Of a stretch of 64,000 nt of DNA, positions 42,534 to 50,606 are shown piece after piece. A model generated the notes under the pieces. That model ran no database searches. It had not been told where the DNA came from and saw nothing but the letters and a program-made list of their open reading frames with translations. Position numbers and translations under genes: made by a program. Every line of letters starts with the position of its first letter. Position 1 is the first letter of the stretch. Origin of the DNA: Alsobacter sp046349155 (lineage in GTDB: Bacteria > Pseudomonadota > Alphaproteobacteria > Rhizobiales > Beijerinckiaceae); contig JAXMCW010000005.1 of NCBI GenBank assembly GCA_046349155.1, positions 124,001 to 188,000 on the forward strand, in the 5' to 3' direction.

Positions 42534-43850
42534 CTACTCGCGAAGGATCTCGTCCAACTCGCGATAATCCGGCGCGACCGCGTCACATTGAACGCCTGCG
42601 CGCAGCACCACGCGGTCCATCCATGGCCGCGAGAGGAATTCGCTCCAGCTTCGGGCCCGGAAGAGGACGAGGTCGGCCTTGCTCCCTGGCGTGAGCGTTC
42701 CAAGACCCTCCAGGCCAAGGATGGAGGCTGGCGTGGATGTCACCGTGCTGATCCAGTCCCCCACGGGATGGTCGAGATGGGCGATGCGCGTGGCCTCCCG
42801 GTAGACTTCGACCATGTCGAGGTCGCCATAGGCATAGAAGGGGTCCCGCGTGTTGTCGGAGGCGACCATCACCGCGACGCCGCGCGCCTTGAGTTCGTGT
42901 AGCGCCGTCACGCCGCGTCGGCGCGGGGTCACGCCGCTCTCGCGGCTCTGCAGGTACATGTTGCACATGGGTAGGGAAACGACAGCCACTCGGGCCTCGG
43001 CGACGCGATCGATCGTGCGCTTGGCCTCGTCGTCGGGCTGCACGGCCAGCGAGCAGCAATGACCGGCAACGATGGAGCCCTGGAAGCGGTAGTGGATGGC
43101 CTTCTCGGCGATCAAGCCCAATGAACGGGCCAGGGGGTCGAGCGTCTCGTCGACGTGGAAATCGAGGTTCCAGCCGCGCTCGGAGGCGATCCTGAAGAGC
43201 CGATCCAGCCCGTCATCGAGTTGTGGGTAGCGAAACGTCACCGCGCCGAGGGTCGCTCCATGGTCTCCGACCATCGCGAGGATGTCGGCCATGTGCGCGT
43301 CGTCCAGCGCCAGGTCGATGGGAAAGAGGGGCGACGCTTCCAGCGCGATACGGCCCGCCCAGCGCTCTCGCATGCGCGCGAAAACCGGCCAGGAAATTCG
43401 TGTCTGAGCGTCCCGGCTGTCGAGATGGGTTCGAATGGCCGTAGTGCCATGGGCGAAGGCGCAGCGCAGGGCAAAGTCCATCCGCGCCTCGACGTCGCTC
43501 GCCGACCAGTTCGCGGCGCGGTCCTGACCCACGGCCTCCAGGGCGCTCTCGAAGCGCCCGTCAGGGTTGGACCGCCGGGGCCAGATGTGCCCCTTGTCGA
43601 GGTGCGTATGGATGTCGATGAAGCCGGGCATGACCATGCCGCGGTCGAGGTTCACGATGGGCGCAGCCGCGAGCGTGCCCTCTCCAGGGGGCAGCAGCGC
43701 CGCGACTCGGCCGTTCCGGACCAGGATGTCGGCGCAGGCGAGACCGTCGCCTGCGGTGGGCAAGGGCGCGTCGCCGGTCAGGCTCGCCGGTACAGTTGCG
43801 TTGGCGAGACAGTAGGACGAGGCGGCGGGGATCGAAGGGCGTTGCGTCAT
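42534..43850 (-). CDS. Amidohydrolase, cytosine deaminase (CodA)-like
   Basis: A 438-residue amidohydrolase. DIHTHLDKGH near residue 70 supplies the first metal ligands, FHVDETLDPLARSL and VAGHCCSL the next, and VASDNTRDPFYAYGDLDMVE the catalytic Asp. This pattern is that of CodA and isoguanine/creatinine-type deaminases. It is the last gene of a minus-strand operon with an NMT1/SsuABC-type transporter, suggesting it deaminates or opens the imported heterocycle. The ATG at 43850 is preferred to an in-frame TTG at 43862. The gene converges with the flavodoxin-fold gene. Confidence 0.85.
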   Translation of the reverse strand: MTQRPSIPAASSYCLANATVPASLTGDAPLPTAGDGLACADILVRNGRVAALLPPGEGTLAAAPIVNLDRGMVMPGFIDIHTHLDKGHIWPRRSNPDGRFESALEAVGQDRAANWSASDVEARMDFALRCAFAHGTTAIRTHLDSRDAQTRISWPVFARMRERWAGRIALEASPLFPIDLALDDAHMADILAMVGDHGATLGAVTFRYPQLDDGLDRLFRIASERGWNLDFHVDETLDPLARSLGLIAEKAIHYRFQGSIVAGHCCSLAVQPDDEAKRTIDRVAEARVAVVSLPMCNMYLQSRESGVTPRRRGVTALHELKARGVAVMVASDNTRDPFYAYGDLDMVEVYREATRIAHLDHPVGDWISTVTSTPASILGLEGLGTLTPGSKADLVLFRARSWSEFLSRPWMDRVVLRAGVQCDAVAPDYRELDEILRE

Positions 43851-43862
43851 GAAATGGACCAA

Positions 43863-44750
43863 TCAGGTTTCGCGCCTAACGGCGCTCTCATGCCAGCGGT
43901 GCAGCAGCAGGTGGGCCAGCGCGCTGGTGGCGAGGAAGATGGCGATGCCCGTCATGGAGATCATGGCGAGTGCGGCGAACATGCGGGGGATTTTGAGCTG
44001 GTAGCCGGATTCCAGGATTCGGTAGGCCAGGCCGGAGGCGTTGCCCCCCGAGCCCGCCACGAACTCGGCCACCACAGCGCCAATGAGCGCGAGGCCGCCG
44101 GAGATCTTCAATCCGCCGAGGAAGTAGGGGAGGGCAGCCGGAAACTTCAGGTAGCGCATCGTCTGCCAGCGTGTTGCGCCGTACAATTGGAACAGATTGG
44201 CGAGGTTGTGGTCCGCCGAGTTCAAGCCGAGAATGGTGTTGGAGAGGATCGGGAAGAACGCCACGAGCCAGGCGCAGATCAGAAGCGAGAGGTTGATGTC
44301 GCCGACCCAGATGATGATCAGCGGCGCGATGGCGACGACGGGCGTCACCTGCAGCACGACCGCGTACGGGAACAGCGATTTCTCGAGCCATTTGGACTGG
44401 GTGAAGACGACGGCCAGCGATACACCCAGCACAACGGCCGCGATGAGCGCGGCGAACGTGATGCGCAAGGTGATCCAGAGCGCTCCCGAGAGCGTCGGCC
44501 AATCCTCCACGAGCGCCTTGCCGATCAGGAATGGTCCCGGAAGGATGTAGGATGGGATCTCCTTGATCCGCACCAGGGCTTCCCACCCGAGAAGCCCGAG
44601 CAGGCCCACCACGATCGGAGCGAGGATGCCCGGCCAGGTCGACGCAGCGAGACCGAGAATGCGCCTCTCTTGCGTGAAGACGGGTCGGGCCTCGGCGTCG
44701 GTGCCATCATGGGGGACCGCCGGCAAAACAGGGTCGGCCTGGCCTATCAT
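43863..44750 (-). CDS. ABC transporter permease, SsuC/TauC type
   Basis: A 295-residue permease. A basic or polar N-terminus (RPVFTQERRILGL) is followed by six helices, from ILAPIVVGLLGLLGWEALV to AIFLATSALAHLLL, and the EAA loop LYGATRWQTMRYLKFPAALP. The ATG overlaps the ATPase gene's stop (ATGA). It transports a small nitrogen- or sulfur-containing organic compound across the inner membrane with the ATPase and binding protein encoded upstream. Confidence 0.88.
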   Translation of the reverse strand: MIGQADPVLPAVPHDGTDAEARPVFTQERRILGLAASTWPGILAPIVVGLLGLLGWEALVRIKEIPSYILPGPFLIGKALVEDWPTLSGALWITLRITFAALIAAVVLGVSLAVVFTQSKWLEKSLFPYAVVLQVTPVVAIAPLIIIWVGDINLSLLICAWLVAFFPILSNTILGLNSADHNLANLFQLYGATRWQTMRYLKFPAALPYFLGGLKISGGLALIGAVVAEFVAGSGGNASGLAYRILESGYQLKIPRMFAALAMISMTGIAIFLATSALAHLLLHRWHESAVRRET

Positions 44751-45583
44751 TGGGCGATGGCCTGCTTGAGCGTTTCGGATGCGACCCGGCAGAGGTGGGC
44801 GTAGTCCACCGAGGTGCGAAACAAGTCGTCGCGCGGAAATGGAGCATCGACCGCGAGGTCCGCCATGATGCGGCCGGGCCGTGCGGCCATCACAACGATA
44901 CGCTGCGAGAGATAGACCGATTCGAACACGGAGTGCGTTACGAAGACCGCCGTGAAGCGGTTCGCCTGCCACAGCGCGAGCAGATCGTCGTTGAGTCGGT
45001 GCCGCGTGATCTCGTCGAGCGCCGCGAAGGGCTCGTCCATGAGGAGGATGGCGGGCCGCGTCACCAGCGCGCGGGCGATCGACACCCGCATCTTCATGCC
45101 GCCTGAAAGCTCGCGCGGATAGGCGCGCTCGAAGCCCGAGAGTCCGACCAGCGACAGCATGTCCGCCGCCCGCGCCTCCGCCTCCCGGCGCGCGACGTGA
45201 CGCAGCGTGAGTGGCAGCGTGATGTTCGCAAGCGTCGTCGCCCAGGGCATCAGGGTCGGATCCTGGAACACGAAGCCGAGGTCTCGCCGGGGAGCGCCGG
45301 AGGCGTCGTGTTCGGCCCGGGGCCAGTCGATTGCGCCGGCGCTCGGCGTACTGAGACCTGCGATCATCCGCAGGAGCGTCGACTTGCCGCAGCCGGACGG
45401 GCCGAGCAGGCTGACGAACTGGCCACTCGGGAGGTCGAGGTTCACGTCCTGGACGGCGAGCGTGCCGTTGGCGAAAAGCTTCGAAACCCCCCGGACGCGC
45501 ACGAGGGAACGGCCGGCGGGCGAAACAGGGGCCATGCCGGGCCGGGCGTCCGCCGCCGTGCCAGTCAGGACAGGCGCGCTCAC
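44747..45583 (-). CDS. ABC transporter ATP-binding protein, SsuB/TauB type
   Basis: A 278-residue ATPase. Walker A LLGPSGCGKSTLL, Q-loop in GFVFQDPTLMPWATTL, signature LSGGMKMRVSIARAL, Walker B ILLMDEPFAALDEITR and H-loop FVTHSVFESV are complete. The start is a GTG at 45583 overlapping the binding-protein stop by GTGA, so the three transporter genes are translationally coupled. Confidence 0.9.
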   Translation of the reverse strand: MSAPVLTGTAADARPGMAPVSPAGRSLVRVRGVSKLFANGTLAVQDVNLDLPSGQFVSLLGPSGCGKSTLLRMIAGLSTPSAGAIDWPRAEHDASGAPRRDLGFVFQDPTLMPWATTLANITLPLTLRHVARREAEARAADMLSLVGLSGFERAYPRELSGGMKMRVSIARALVTRPAILLMDEPFAALDEITRHRLNDDLLALWQANRFTAVFVTHSVFESVYLSQRIVVMAARPGRIMADLAVDAPFPRDDLFRTSVDYAHLCRVASETLKQAIAQ

Positions 45584-46611
45584 GCCTTGCCGATGCCCTT
45601 GTTGACGAAGGCGAGGCTATAGGCCTTGGACACGTCGATCCCTTTGGGGAAGGCACCGGCTTCGGCCATGGTATCGTAGAAGCCTTTCCATCGCGCATCC
45701 GTCATTGCGCCGATGCCGAGCTTGAGGGCATCCCCGGACAGCACGATGCCCTTTTCGTTCATCACCTTGATGGCGTAGGCGATCTTCTCGTCGTCCATGT
45801 CGGGGTTGTCCTTCTTGATCAGCGCGTTCGCCGCGTCGATCTCCGGACCGCCCTTCATGTAGATCGACCACCCTTCCATCGTTGCGTCGACGAAACGCTG
45901 CAGGACGTCCTTCTTCTCCGTCGCCATCTTGCGGGACGTATTGATGGTCGTGTTGTAGCTGTCATACCCGGCATCGGCGAGCAGATGTACCACGGGCGTC
46001 ACCCCCGCCTTCATGATCGCAAAGGGCTCGGATGACAGGAAGCCTTGCTGCGAGATTTGCTTGTCCGCCAGGAACGGCGCCATGTTGAAGGTGTAGGGAC
46101 GAATCTGGTCGTCAGTGAAGCCGTACTTGGCCCGGAGGAAGGGCCAGTAGCTGGTACGCCCGCCGGCTCCGACCAGGATCGGCTTGCCTTTCAGTGCGGG
46201 AATGCTGTCGTTTCCCACGCCAGGGTGCGAGATGAGGACTTGCGGGTCCTTTTGGAAGATCGAGGCGATACAGAGGAACGGCAGATCCTCCTTCACATAG
46301 TTGATGGCCTCGAAGCTGTTCGACATGATCATGTCGACACGTCCGCCCAACAGCAACTGCGAGGGATTCTGCTGCGGGCCGCCCATGCGGATCTCGGCGT
46401 CGATGCCGTATTTCTTGTAGATGCCATTGGCGAGCGCCAGGTAGAAACCTCCATGCTCGGCCTGTGCGCGCCAGTTCGTCTGGTAGCTCACCTTGTCGAG
46501 TGTCTGGGCGGAGACGCCCGCGCCACGCACAGGCACAAGCACGGATGCGGCCGCGCCGCCTGCAACGAGCTTCAACGCCTGCCGGCGATCGAGACGGAAC
46601 TTCATCGTCAT
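45580..46611 (-). CDS. ABC transporter substrate-binding protein, NMT1/THI5-like
   Basis: A 343-residue NMT1-family protein (ThiY/RutX-like). LDRRQALKLVAGGAAASVLV is a Tat-like export signal. YQTNWRAQAEHGGFYLALAN then GIYKKYGIDAEIRMGG matches the pyrimidine-binding group, and GGRVDMIMSNSFEAINYV and GAGGRTSYWPFLRAKYGFTD follow. Relatives bind hydroxymethylpyrimidine or other pyrimidines, or riboflavin, in the periplasm. GGAGGAG lies 7 bases before the ATG, and a sigma-54-like site is 29 bases upstream. Confidence 0.85.
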   Translation of the reverse strand: MTMKFRLDRRQALKLVAGGAAASVLVPVRGAGVSAQTLDKVSYQTNWRAQAEHGGFYLALANGIYKKYGIDAEIRMGGPQQNPSQLLLGGRVDMIMSNSFEAINYVKEDLPFLCIASIFQKDPQVLISHPGVGNDSIPALKGKPILVGAGGRTSYWPFLRAKYGFTDDQIRPYTFNMAPFLADKQISQQGFLSSEPFAIMKAGVTPVVHLLADAGYDSYNTTINTSRKMATEKKDVLQRFVDATMEGWSIYMKGGPEIDAANALIKKDNPDMDDEKIAYAIKVMNEKGIVLSGDALKLGIGAMTDARWKGFYDTMAEAGAFPKGIDVSKAYSLAFVNKGIGKA

Positions 46612-46639
46612 GGGCCTCCTCCGGGTTCGCCGGAGGGCA

Positions 46640-46654
46640 GCAAGGCGCATGCCA
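46640..46654 (-). promoter_or_regulatory. Sigma-54-like promoter before ABC operon
   Basis: Reading the minus strand, TGGCATG-CGCC-TTGC has exact GG-N10-GC spacing and one mismatch to TGGCACG-N4-TTGC. The expected start point, near 46628, is 17 bases from the binding-protein start codon and leaves the GGAGGAG site intact. Confidence 0.65.
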
Positions 46655-46848
46655 TGGGACGACCGTCAGTACGTCTCCGTCGCGCGTGGGGGAGCAATGA
46701 TTGCGCTGCCCAAATCGAGTGCAGAATGCTGCAGTGTCGGGCGGTTCTCGCGGTTTGGCCTCATGCCCGCCATGTCAAGGCTGCGGGCCTCCCGGTCGGG
46801 CGAGCATTCCGGGCAAGGCTGCATCGCACTCCACGCTGCGCCATGAAG

Positions 46849-46859
46849 GGTGTTACACC
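46849..46859. promoter_or_regulatory. Short palindrome, regulator site candidate
   Basis: GGTGTTACACC is a perfect 11-base palindrome 23 bases before the sigma-54-like site of the creatininase-family gene. It may be an additional repressor or activator site. Confidence 0.35.
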
Positions 46860-46881
46860 ACCGTGGGGCGCCCTCGAAGCT

Positions 46882-46896
46882 GGGCACGCCTCTTGC
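46882..46896 (+). promoter_or_regulatory. Sigma-54-like promoter before creatininase-family gene
   Basis: GGGCACG-CCTC-TTGC keeps the GG-N10-GC spacing and differs from TGGCACG-N4-TTGC only at the first base. The expected start point, near 46908, gives a 19-base leader with GGAG before the ATG at 46927. Confidence 0.65.
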
Positions 46897-46926
46897 TGCA
46901 GTCGAGGTGCAATCCGGAGACTGCGC

Positions 46927-47736
46927 ATGACCATCCGCTTCTGGGCCGACTTGCCGAGCCGGTCTTTCAGGGGGCTCGATCCCGAAACGACCGTTGCCGT
47001 CCTGCCGATTGCCGCCACCGAGCAGCATGGGCCCCATCTGCCCGTTTCGGTCGACACGACGATCATGAACGGGATGCTGACGGAAGCGATGGCGCTTCCG
47101 CTTGAGAAGGTACAGGCGCTCGTGCTGCCTACCCTGGCGGTGGCGAAGTCAAACGAGCACCTGCACTCGCCCGGCACCCTGACGCTCGCCTACGATACTG
47201 CCATCAAGAGTTGGATCGAGATCGGCGAGTGCGTGTTGCGCGCAGGACTGTTCAAGCTGGTGATCATCACCTCGCACGGCGGGAACGTAGACCCGATCGG
47301 CATCGTCTGCCGGGAGCTCAGGGTGCGCCACGGCATGCTCGCCGTTCAAACATCATGGCGGAGGTTTGGCCTGCCTGTGGGAGTCTATGCGGACCTCGAC
47401 GCGGTGCACGGAATCCATGCTGGCGACATCGAGACGTCCCTCATGCTCCACTTCCGGCCGGACCTCGTCGACATGAGCGCGGCAGGGACCTTCACACCGG
47501 TTACGGTCGAGCTTGAAGAGGACTATCGATATCTGCGCCCCATCGGCGCACATGCCTCGTTCGGCTGGATGGCACAGGACGTTCATCCCTCCGGCGCGGC
47601 GGGCGCCGCATCGCTCGCCACGGCGGAGAAGGGACGACTGACGGCCGCCTTCCAGGCGCAGGGCTTCGTCGACCTCCTGAGGGAGGTTGCGCGCTTCCCG
47701 CTCGCCCGATTGTCGGGCGCGGCGCCCAGCCTTTGA
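46927..47736 (+). CDS. Creatininase/creatinine amidohydrolase-family protein
   Basis: A 269-residue cytoplasmic metalloprotein. LPIAATEQHGPHLPVSVDTT near residues 26-45 holds Glu32, His34 and Asp43; IITSHGGNVDPIG and the Glu in HAGDIETSLML complete the two-metal site. Relatives cleave creatinine, or formamide-like products (MftE, ArfB, FAPy deformylase). The transporter operon lies divergently and both have sigma-54-like promoters, suggesting this enzyme cleaves the same imported heterocycle or a product of it. GGAG precedes the ATG. Confidence 0.85.
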   Translation: MTIRFWADLPSRSFRGLDPETTVAVLPIAATEQHGPHLPVSVDTTIMNGMLTEAMALPLEKVQALVLPTLAVAKSNEHLHSPGTLTLAYDTAIKSWIEIGECVLRAGLFKLVIITSHGGNVDPIGIVCRELRVRHGMLAVQTSWRRFGLPVGVYADLDAVHGIHAGDIETSLMLHFRPDLVDMSAAGTFTPVTVELEEDYRYLRPIGAHASFGWMAQDVHPSGAAGAASLATAEKGRLTAAFQAQGFVDLLREVARFPLARLSGAAPSL

Positions 47737-47745
47737 GGCTGAACG

Positions 47746-48126
47746 TCAGTCGGTGACAGCCTGCTCCCGGAGCGCCTGTCGGTGGCACGCCGCCAACAGG
47801 TCGCGCACGGTCTGGGTCGGCACGGTCAAGCCGTGGGCGTCCAGATCGAGCACGAGCTTCGATACGATGTCCTCGTCGCCGGCAACGGCGAAGTCGGAGA
47901 AATGCACCTGCGCGGCATAGCTGGAGAGCGCCTCGCCCTCCAGCCGCATCAGCCGACCGGCCCACAGGGCCGCCAATACGTTCCTGCGTGCGATGGCGCT
48001 GTCGCGTGTATCCTCCTCCATGCACCAGCCGCGCGCGATTTCGGGCCGGATACCGGGGGGCAGCGCCCGCTCGAGCGGAAGAGGGGCAGTCGGTTGATCG
48101 AGATCCATTCGGCTGAGGGCTCTCAT
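47746..48126 (-). CDS. DUF1476 protein (ATP synthase zeta-subunit type), copy 2
   Basis: A 126-residue DUF1476 protein: AIARRNVLAALWAGRLMRLE, then HFSDFAVAGDEDIVSKLVLD and VPTQTVRDLLAACHRQAL match the four-helix body of the alphaproteobacterial F1-ATPase inhibitor zeta. The N-terminal 35 residues (DQPTAPLPLERALPPGIRPE) do not resemble the usual inhibitory MTTFDDREKAFE segment. It overlaps the upstream DUF1476 gene by ATGA. Because both members of the pair lack the canonical N-terminus, inhibition of ATP synthase is not assured. Confidence 0.75.
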   Translation of the reverse strand: MRALSRMDLDQPTAPLPLERALPPGIRPEIARGWCMEEDTRDSAIARRNVLAALWAGRLMRLEGEALSSYAAQVHFSDFAVAGDEDIVSKLVLDLDAHGLTVPTQTVRDLLAACHRQALREQAVTD

Positions 48127-48494
48127 CGGCGCGCACCTCCGGCGGAGAGGTCGTAGAGCGCGCGCAACGTCATCTCGCGGAGTTGGGTGCGCAGGGCTCG
48201 GTCGCTGATGACGACCCCTCGTTCATTGAACGCCTTGGCCACCACCTCGATCACATCGTCGTGGCCGGGCTCGGAAAGATCGGCGAAATGAACGTTCCAG
48301 GCAAAGGCGTCCTGCTCGTGCGCCGGCAGACCGAGGCGGCGTGCCGCCCATAGGCCGAAAAGCACGTTCCGACGCGCGTTGAGCCCTTCCCGCGTGTCGT
48401 AGTCGCTCGGATCCGCGGCATAGGCCCGGCGGGCCTTGGCCTGGCTCTGGCGGCTTTGCGCCTTGGTCGCGGGGGTGCTCACGAGATCCTCCAT
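48123..48494 (-). CDS. DUF1476 protein (ATP synthase zeta-subunit type), copy 1
   Basis: A 123-residue DUF1476 protein: NARRNVLFGLWAARRLGLPA, HFADLSEPGHDDVIEVVAKA, FNERGVVISDRALRTQL and the last helix align with the sister protein encoded downstream and with zeta subunits. Its N-terminus is Gln/Ala/Arg-rich and unlike the inhibitory segment of known zeta. ATG 48494 is the first ATG after which similarity makes sense, although the frame is open back to 48689. The two genes are translationally coupled. Confidence 0.75.
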   Translation of the reverse strand: MEDLVSTPATKAQSRQSQAKARRAYAADPSDYDTREGLNARRNVLFGLWAARRLGLPAHEQDAFAWNVHFADLSEPGHDDVIEVVAKAFNERGVVISDRALRTQLREMTLRALYDLSAGGARR

Positions 48495-48945
48495 GGTGCG
48501 TTGGGACTGGATTTGCAGATGACCGCGTTTCGCGCACGCCGTGCGATGCGGCGTTCGTGCGCGATGGCGGGGTTTCGATACGGTCTTGTCGAGGGGGCGT
48601 GTGTCGAGCGTCATGCTCGGGGAACCTCCAGATGCTGTCCGCTGGCCCACAGAGGGGCGACAGAAGGGAGCAGGTGAAGGATCCGACATCGCAGGTCAGT
48701 AACCTGCCAGAGGGGCCCGGATCCGGGATGGGTGAGAGCTGGGAAGTCCGAAAGTGCTACGCAAGAGGAAGCAGTCGAAAATTTTTGGCGAAGGCAATTG
48801 CGGCTCGGAGCCGTCATTGAACCGGCTCGATCCGACCATCTCCACAGAATGATTCCGTAGAAAAAACTGAGACACGAAAAGGCCGCCCGCGAGGGCGGCC
48901 TTTCATCAACACATCGCGTACCTGGAGAGCTCGGGCGGTGAGCCG
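48495..48945. other. Gap upstream of DUF1476 genes
   Basis: About 450 bases. A terminator lies at 48877-48903. The remainder presumably holds the DUF1476 operon promoter, but no clear -35/-10 or extracytoplasmic sigma site was recognised. Confidence 0.4.
48877..48903 (-). terminator. Terminator after DUF1254 gene
   Basis: GGCCGCCC and GGGCGGCC form a perfect 8-base stem around GCGA. On the minus strand it is followed by TTTTC, on the plus strand by TTTC, so it may act both ways. It lies 43 bases after the minus-strand DUF1254 gene stop. Confidence 0.75.
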
Positions 48946-50376
48946 TTAGACCTTCTTCACCGGAGGGATCACCCACGAACCGTCGATGAGCGACGGCTGG
49001 CTCTCGTCCGGCCAGTAAAGCCGCAGCATCAGGTGGAATTTGCCCTTGGGCGCGGGAAGCCAGTTCGCCTCCTTGTCGGCGCCGGGGCTCTCGTTCTGGA
49101 TGTAGATCGTAAGCGATCCGTCCGCGTCGTACTTGGGGTTCGTCCGCACGCTCATCGAGTAGCGGTTGATCGGGTTCGCCACGAAGAACATTTGCTCGTC
49201 ATACATGGTCAGCGACCAGAAGCCCCTTACGGGCGGCTGCTGTCCTTTGGGGAAGCGCATCACGTACTTGTTCTCGCCGCTGTAGCTCTCGATCAGGTTG
49301 GGCTTCAGCGATGTCGGATAGATCGCGTCCTGCGGCCGGTTGGCGCCGAGCCCGATGGCGGTCACGAGCGCGCGCTGCAGGTAGTCCGTCCCGTAGAGCC
49401 CAGCCTTGGTGGTGTAGCTCCATCCGTTGATCCGCTTCATGTCGCCGTCACTCTTGAGGAAGTGCGCCATGATCCGGTGGAAGGAGAGCTCCGGCAGCCG
49501 CTTGTCCATGCGCCCGTCGAGAGACTTGGACTCGAAGCTCTGGCCGGCCACGAGGCCGATACCCTTGAACTTCTCCAAAGCCGGGGCGTCCGCCGCGGCC
49601 GGAGGATTGCGCTTCATGAGTTCTGCGAGCAGCTTGAAGTAGTCCGTCGCGGAGAGCGCGTTCACCTGGTCGCGCACCGGCGTCTTCATGTCGATCGACG
49701 GGTCGACCTTGCCTGCCGGGGCAGTGTAGTCCTTGCCCCAGGTGCTCAGGGGCTGCAGCTTGAACTGGTCCTGCAATGCATGGACGGCCGCGTAGTCTTC
49801 CGGTGTTCCGGTGCAGTAGATCCGGCCCAACAGCCAGACCATCGCCGTGGGAGACTTCAGGTTTTGCATGCCGTCGGGCACTGTCCCCGTCCAGTTTGGA
49901 CCGGAGATCAGGAAGGTCTGGGCCTGGGTTCCCGTCGTGCGAGAGCCGGGGACGGCGAAAACGTCGGTCCAGCCGCTGAGGAACGGCAGCAGGAAGTAAC
50001 GCCCCTTCATGTCCGGAACGCTCAGCACCCACGGCTCGTCTCCAACGTCGAAGAACGAGGTCGTGTAGAGCGTGTCCGCGTTGGGCGCGGTCACGTCACG
50101 GAAGGTGGCGTCGGGGTAGCTGCGCAGCTTGATGATGTGGCCCATAGGGCCGCGCGTCCCCGCCACGGCGGCGACGTTGGTGACGACCCGGCGCGTCATT
50201 TCCATGGTGATGAGAGGATAGCCGAAGACATAGGCGTCCGAGCCGATGGCGAAGTCCTCGGCCCCGTCGACGAGCTCCTGCAGCGGCCCGTCGAGGGCGG
50301 CCGCGCTCCGGATCGTGGCAGCGGAAGCAAGGAGTGAAAGAGCCGAGAAAGTAGCGGTACGGCGGGTTACGTTCAT
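48946..50376 (-). CDS. DUF1254/DUF1214 domain exported protein
   Basis: A 476-residue protein with a signal peptide (RRTATFSALSLLASAATIRS) that has a twin Arg. AYVFGYPLITMEMTRRVVTN and DVTAPNADTLYTTSFFDVGD are DUF1254 marks, and RGFWSLTMYDEQMFFVANPI then YIQNESPGADKEANWLPAPK are DUF1214 marks. The family is common in proteobacteria but its reaction is not established. ATG 50376 is chosen because AGGAAG precedes it; the upstream in-frame ATG (50496) overlaps regulatory sequence. It ends with a terminator and has its own upstream region. Confidence 0.8.
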   Translation of the reverse strand: MNVTRRTATFSALSLLASAATIRSAAALDGPLQELVDGAEDFAIGSDAYVFGYPLITMEMTRRVVTNVAAVAGTRGPMGHIIKLRSYPDATFRDVTAPNADTLYTTSFFDVGDEPWVLSVPDMKGRYFLLPFLSGWTDVFAVPGSRTTGTQAQTFLISGPNWTGTVPDGMQNLKSPTAMVWLLGRIYCTGTPEDYAAVHALQDQFKLQPLSTWGKDYTAPAGKVDPSIDMKTPVRDQVNALSATDYFKLLAELMKRNPPAAADAPALEKFKGIGLVAGQSFESKSLDGRMDKRLPELSFHRIMAHFLKSDGDMKRINGWSYTTKAGLYGTDYLQRALVTAIGLGANRPQDAIYPTSLKPNLIESYSGENKYVMRFPKGQQPPVRGFWSLTMYDEQMFFVANPINRYSMSVRTNPKYDADGSLTIYIQNESPGADKEANWLPAPKGKFHLMLRLYWPDESQPSLIDGSWVIPPVKKV

Positions 50377-50480
50377 GGTGGCTTCCTGCGGATTGACAGC
50401 GGAGCCGGACGTTATCCGCTGCCCGAACCCCCGACTTGACACTTCACGCCCACACTTCATGACATTCTGGCAAGAAATGC

Positions 50481-50510
50481 AAAAGACCCCGCCCATGCCT
50501 GAGCGAGGTC
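50481..50510 (-). terminator. Terminator of 50.6-kb mini-gene, minus strand
   Basis: On the minus strand GACCTCGCTC pairs over ten positions with GGGCGGGGTC (two G-U pairs) around AGGCAT and is followed by TTTTG. The plus strand has no T-run right after the stem. Confidence 0.65.
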
Positions 50511-50543
50511 CCTTATTTCTATCCGACTGACCCTCAGGAGGCT

Positions 50544-50606
50544 TCAGCGGATCTCAGGTGCATCCAGCCTGGACTGCACCGACACAGCAAAGAAGCTGCG
50601 AGACAC
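50544..50606 (-). CDS. Tiny 20-codon frame with maximal Shine-Dalgarno
   Basis: GTG at 50606 opens MSRSFFAVSVQSRLDAPEIR, closed by TGA. Directly upstream the mRNA would read GAAAGGAGGTGATCCAG, exactly complementary to the 17-base 3' tail CTGGATCACCTCCTTTC of alphaproteobacterial 16S rRNA, with 7 bases between AGGAGG and the start codon. A terminator lies 34 bases after the stop, so this looks like an independent short transcript. After the stop, GCCTCCT could pair with the AGGAGG and hide it. It may encode a leader-like micropeptide or act as a ribosome-binding regulatory RNA. Function unknown. Confidence 0.5.
   Translation of the reverse strand: MSRSFFAVSVQSRLDAPEIR

Larger units (their letters stand above)
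46612..46926. promoter_or_regulatory. Divergent promoter region with two sigma-54-like sites
   Basis: This 315-base region separates the ABC operon (minus) from the creatininase-family gene (plus). Each has a sigma-54-like promoter. Between them are a possible NtrC half-site pair, GCAC-N5-GCTGC at 46826-46839, and the palindrome GGTGTTACACC at 46849-46859. Confidence 0.6.

Noticed and set aside
43155..44804. A 549-codon plus-strand frame across deaminase and permease genes
   Set aside because: Antisense artefact spanning two genes with coupled starts and clear domains.
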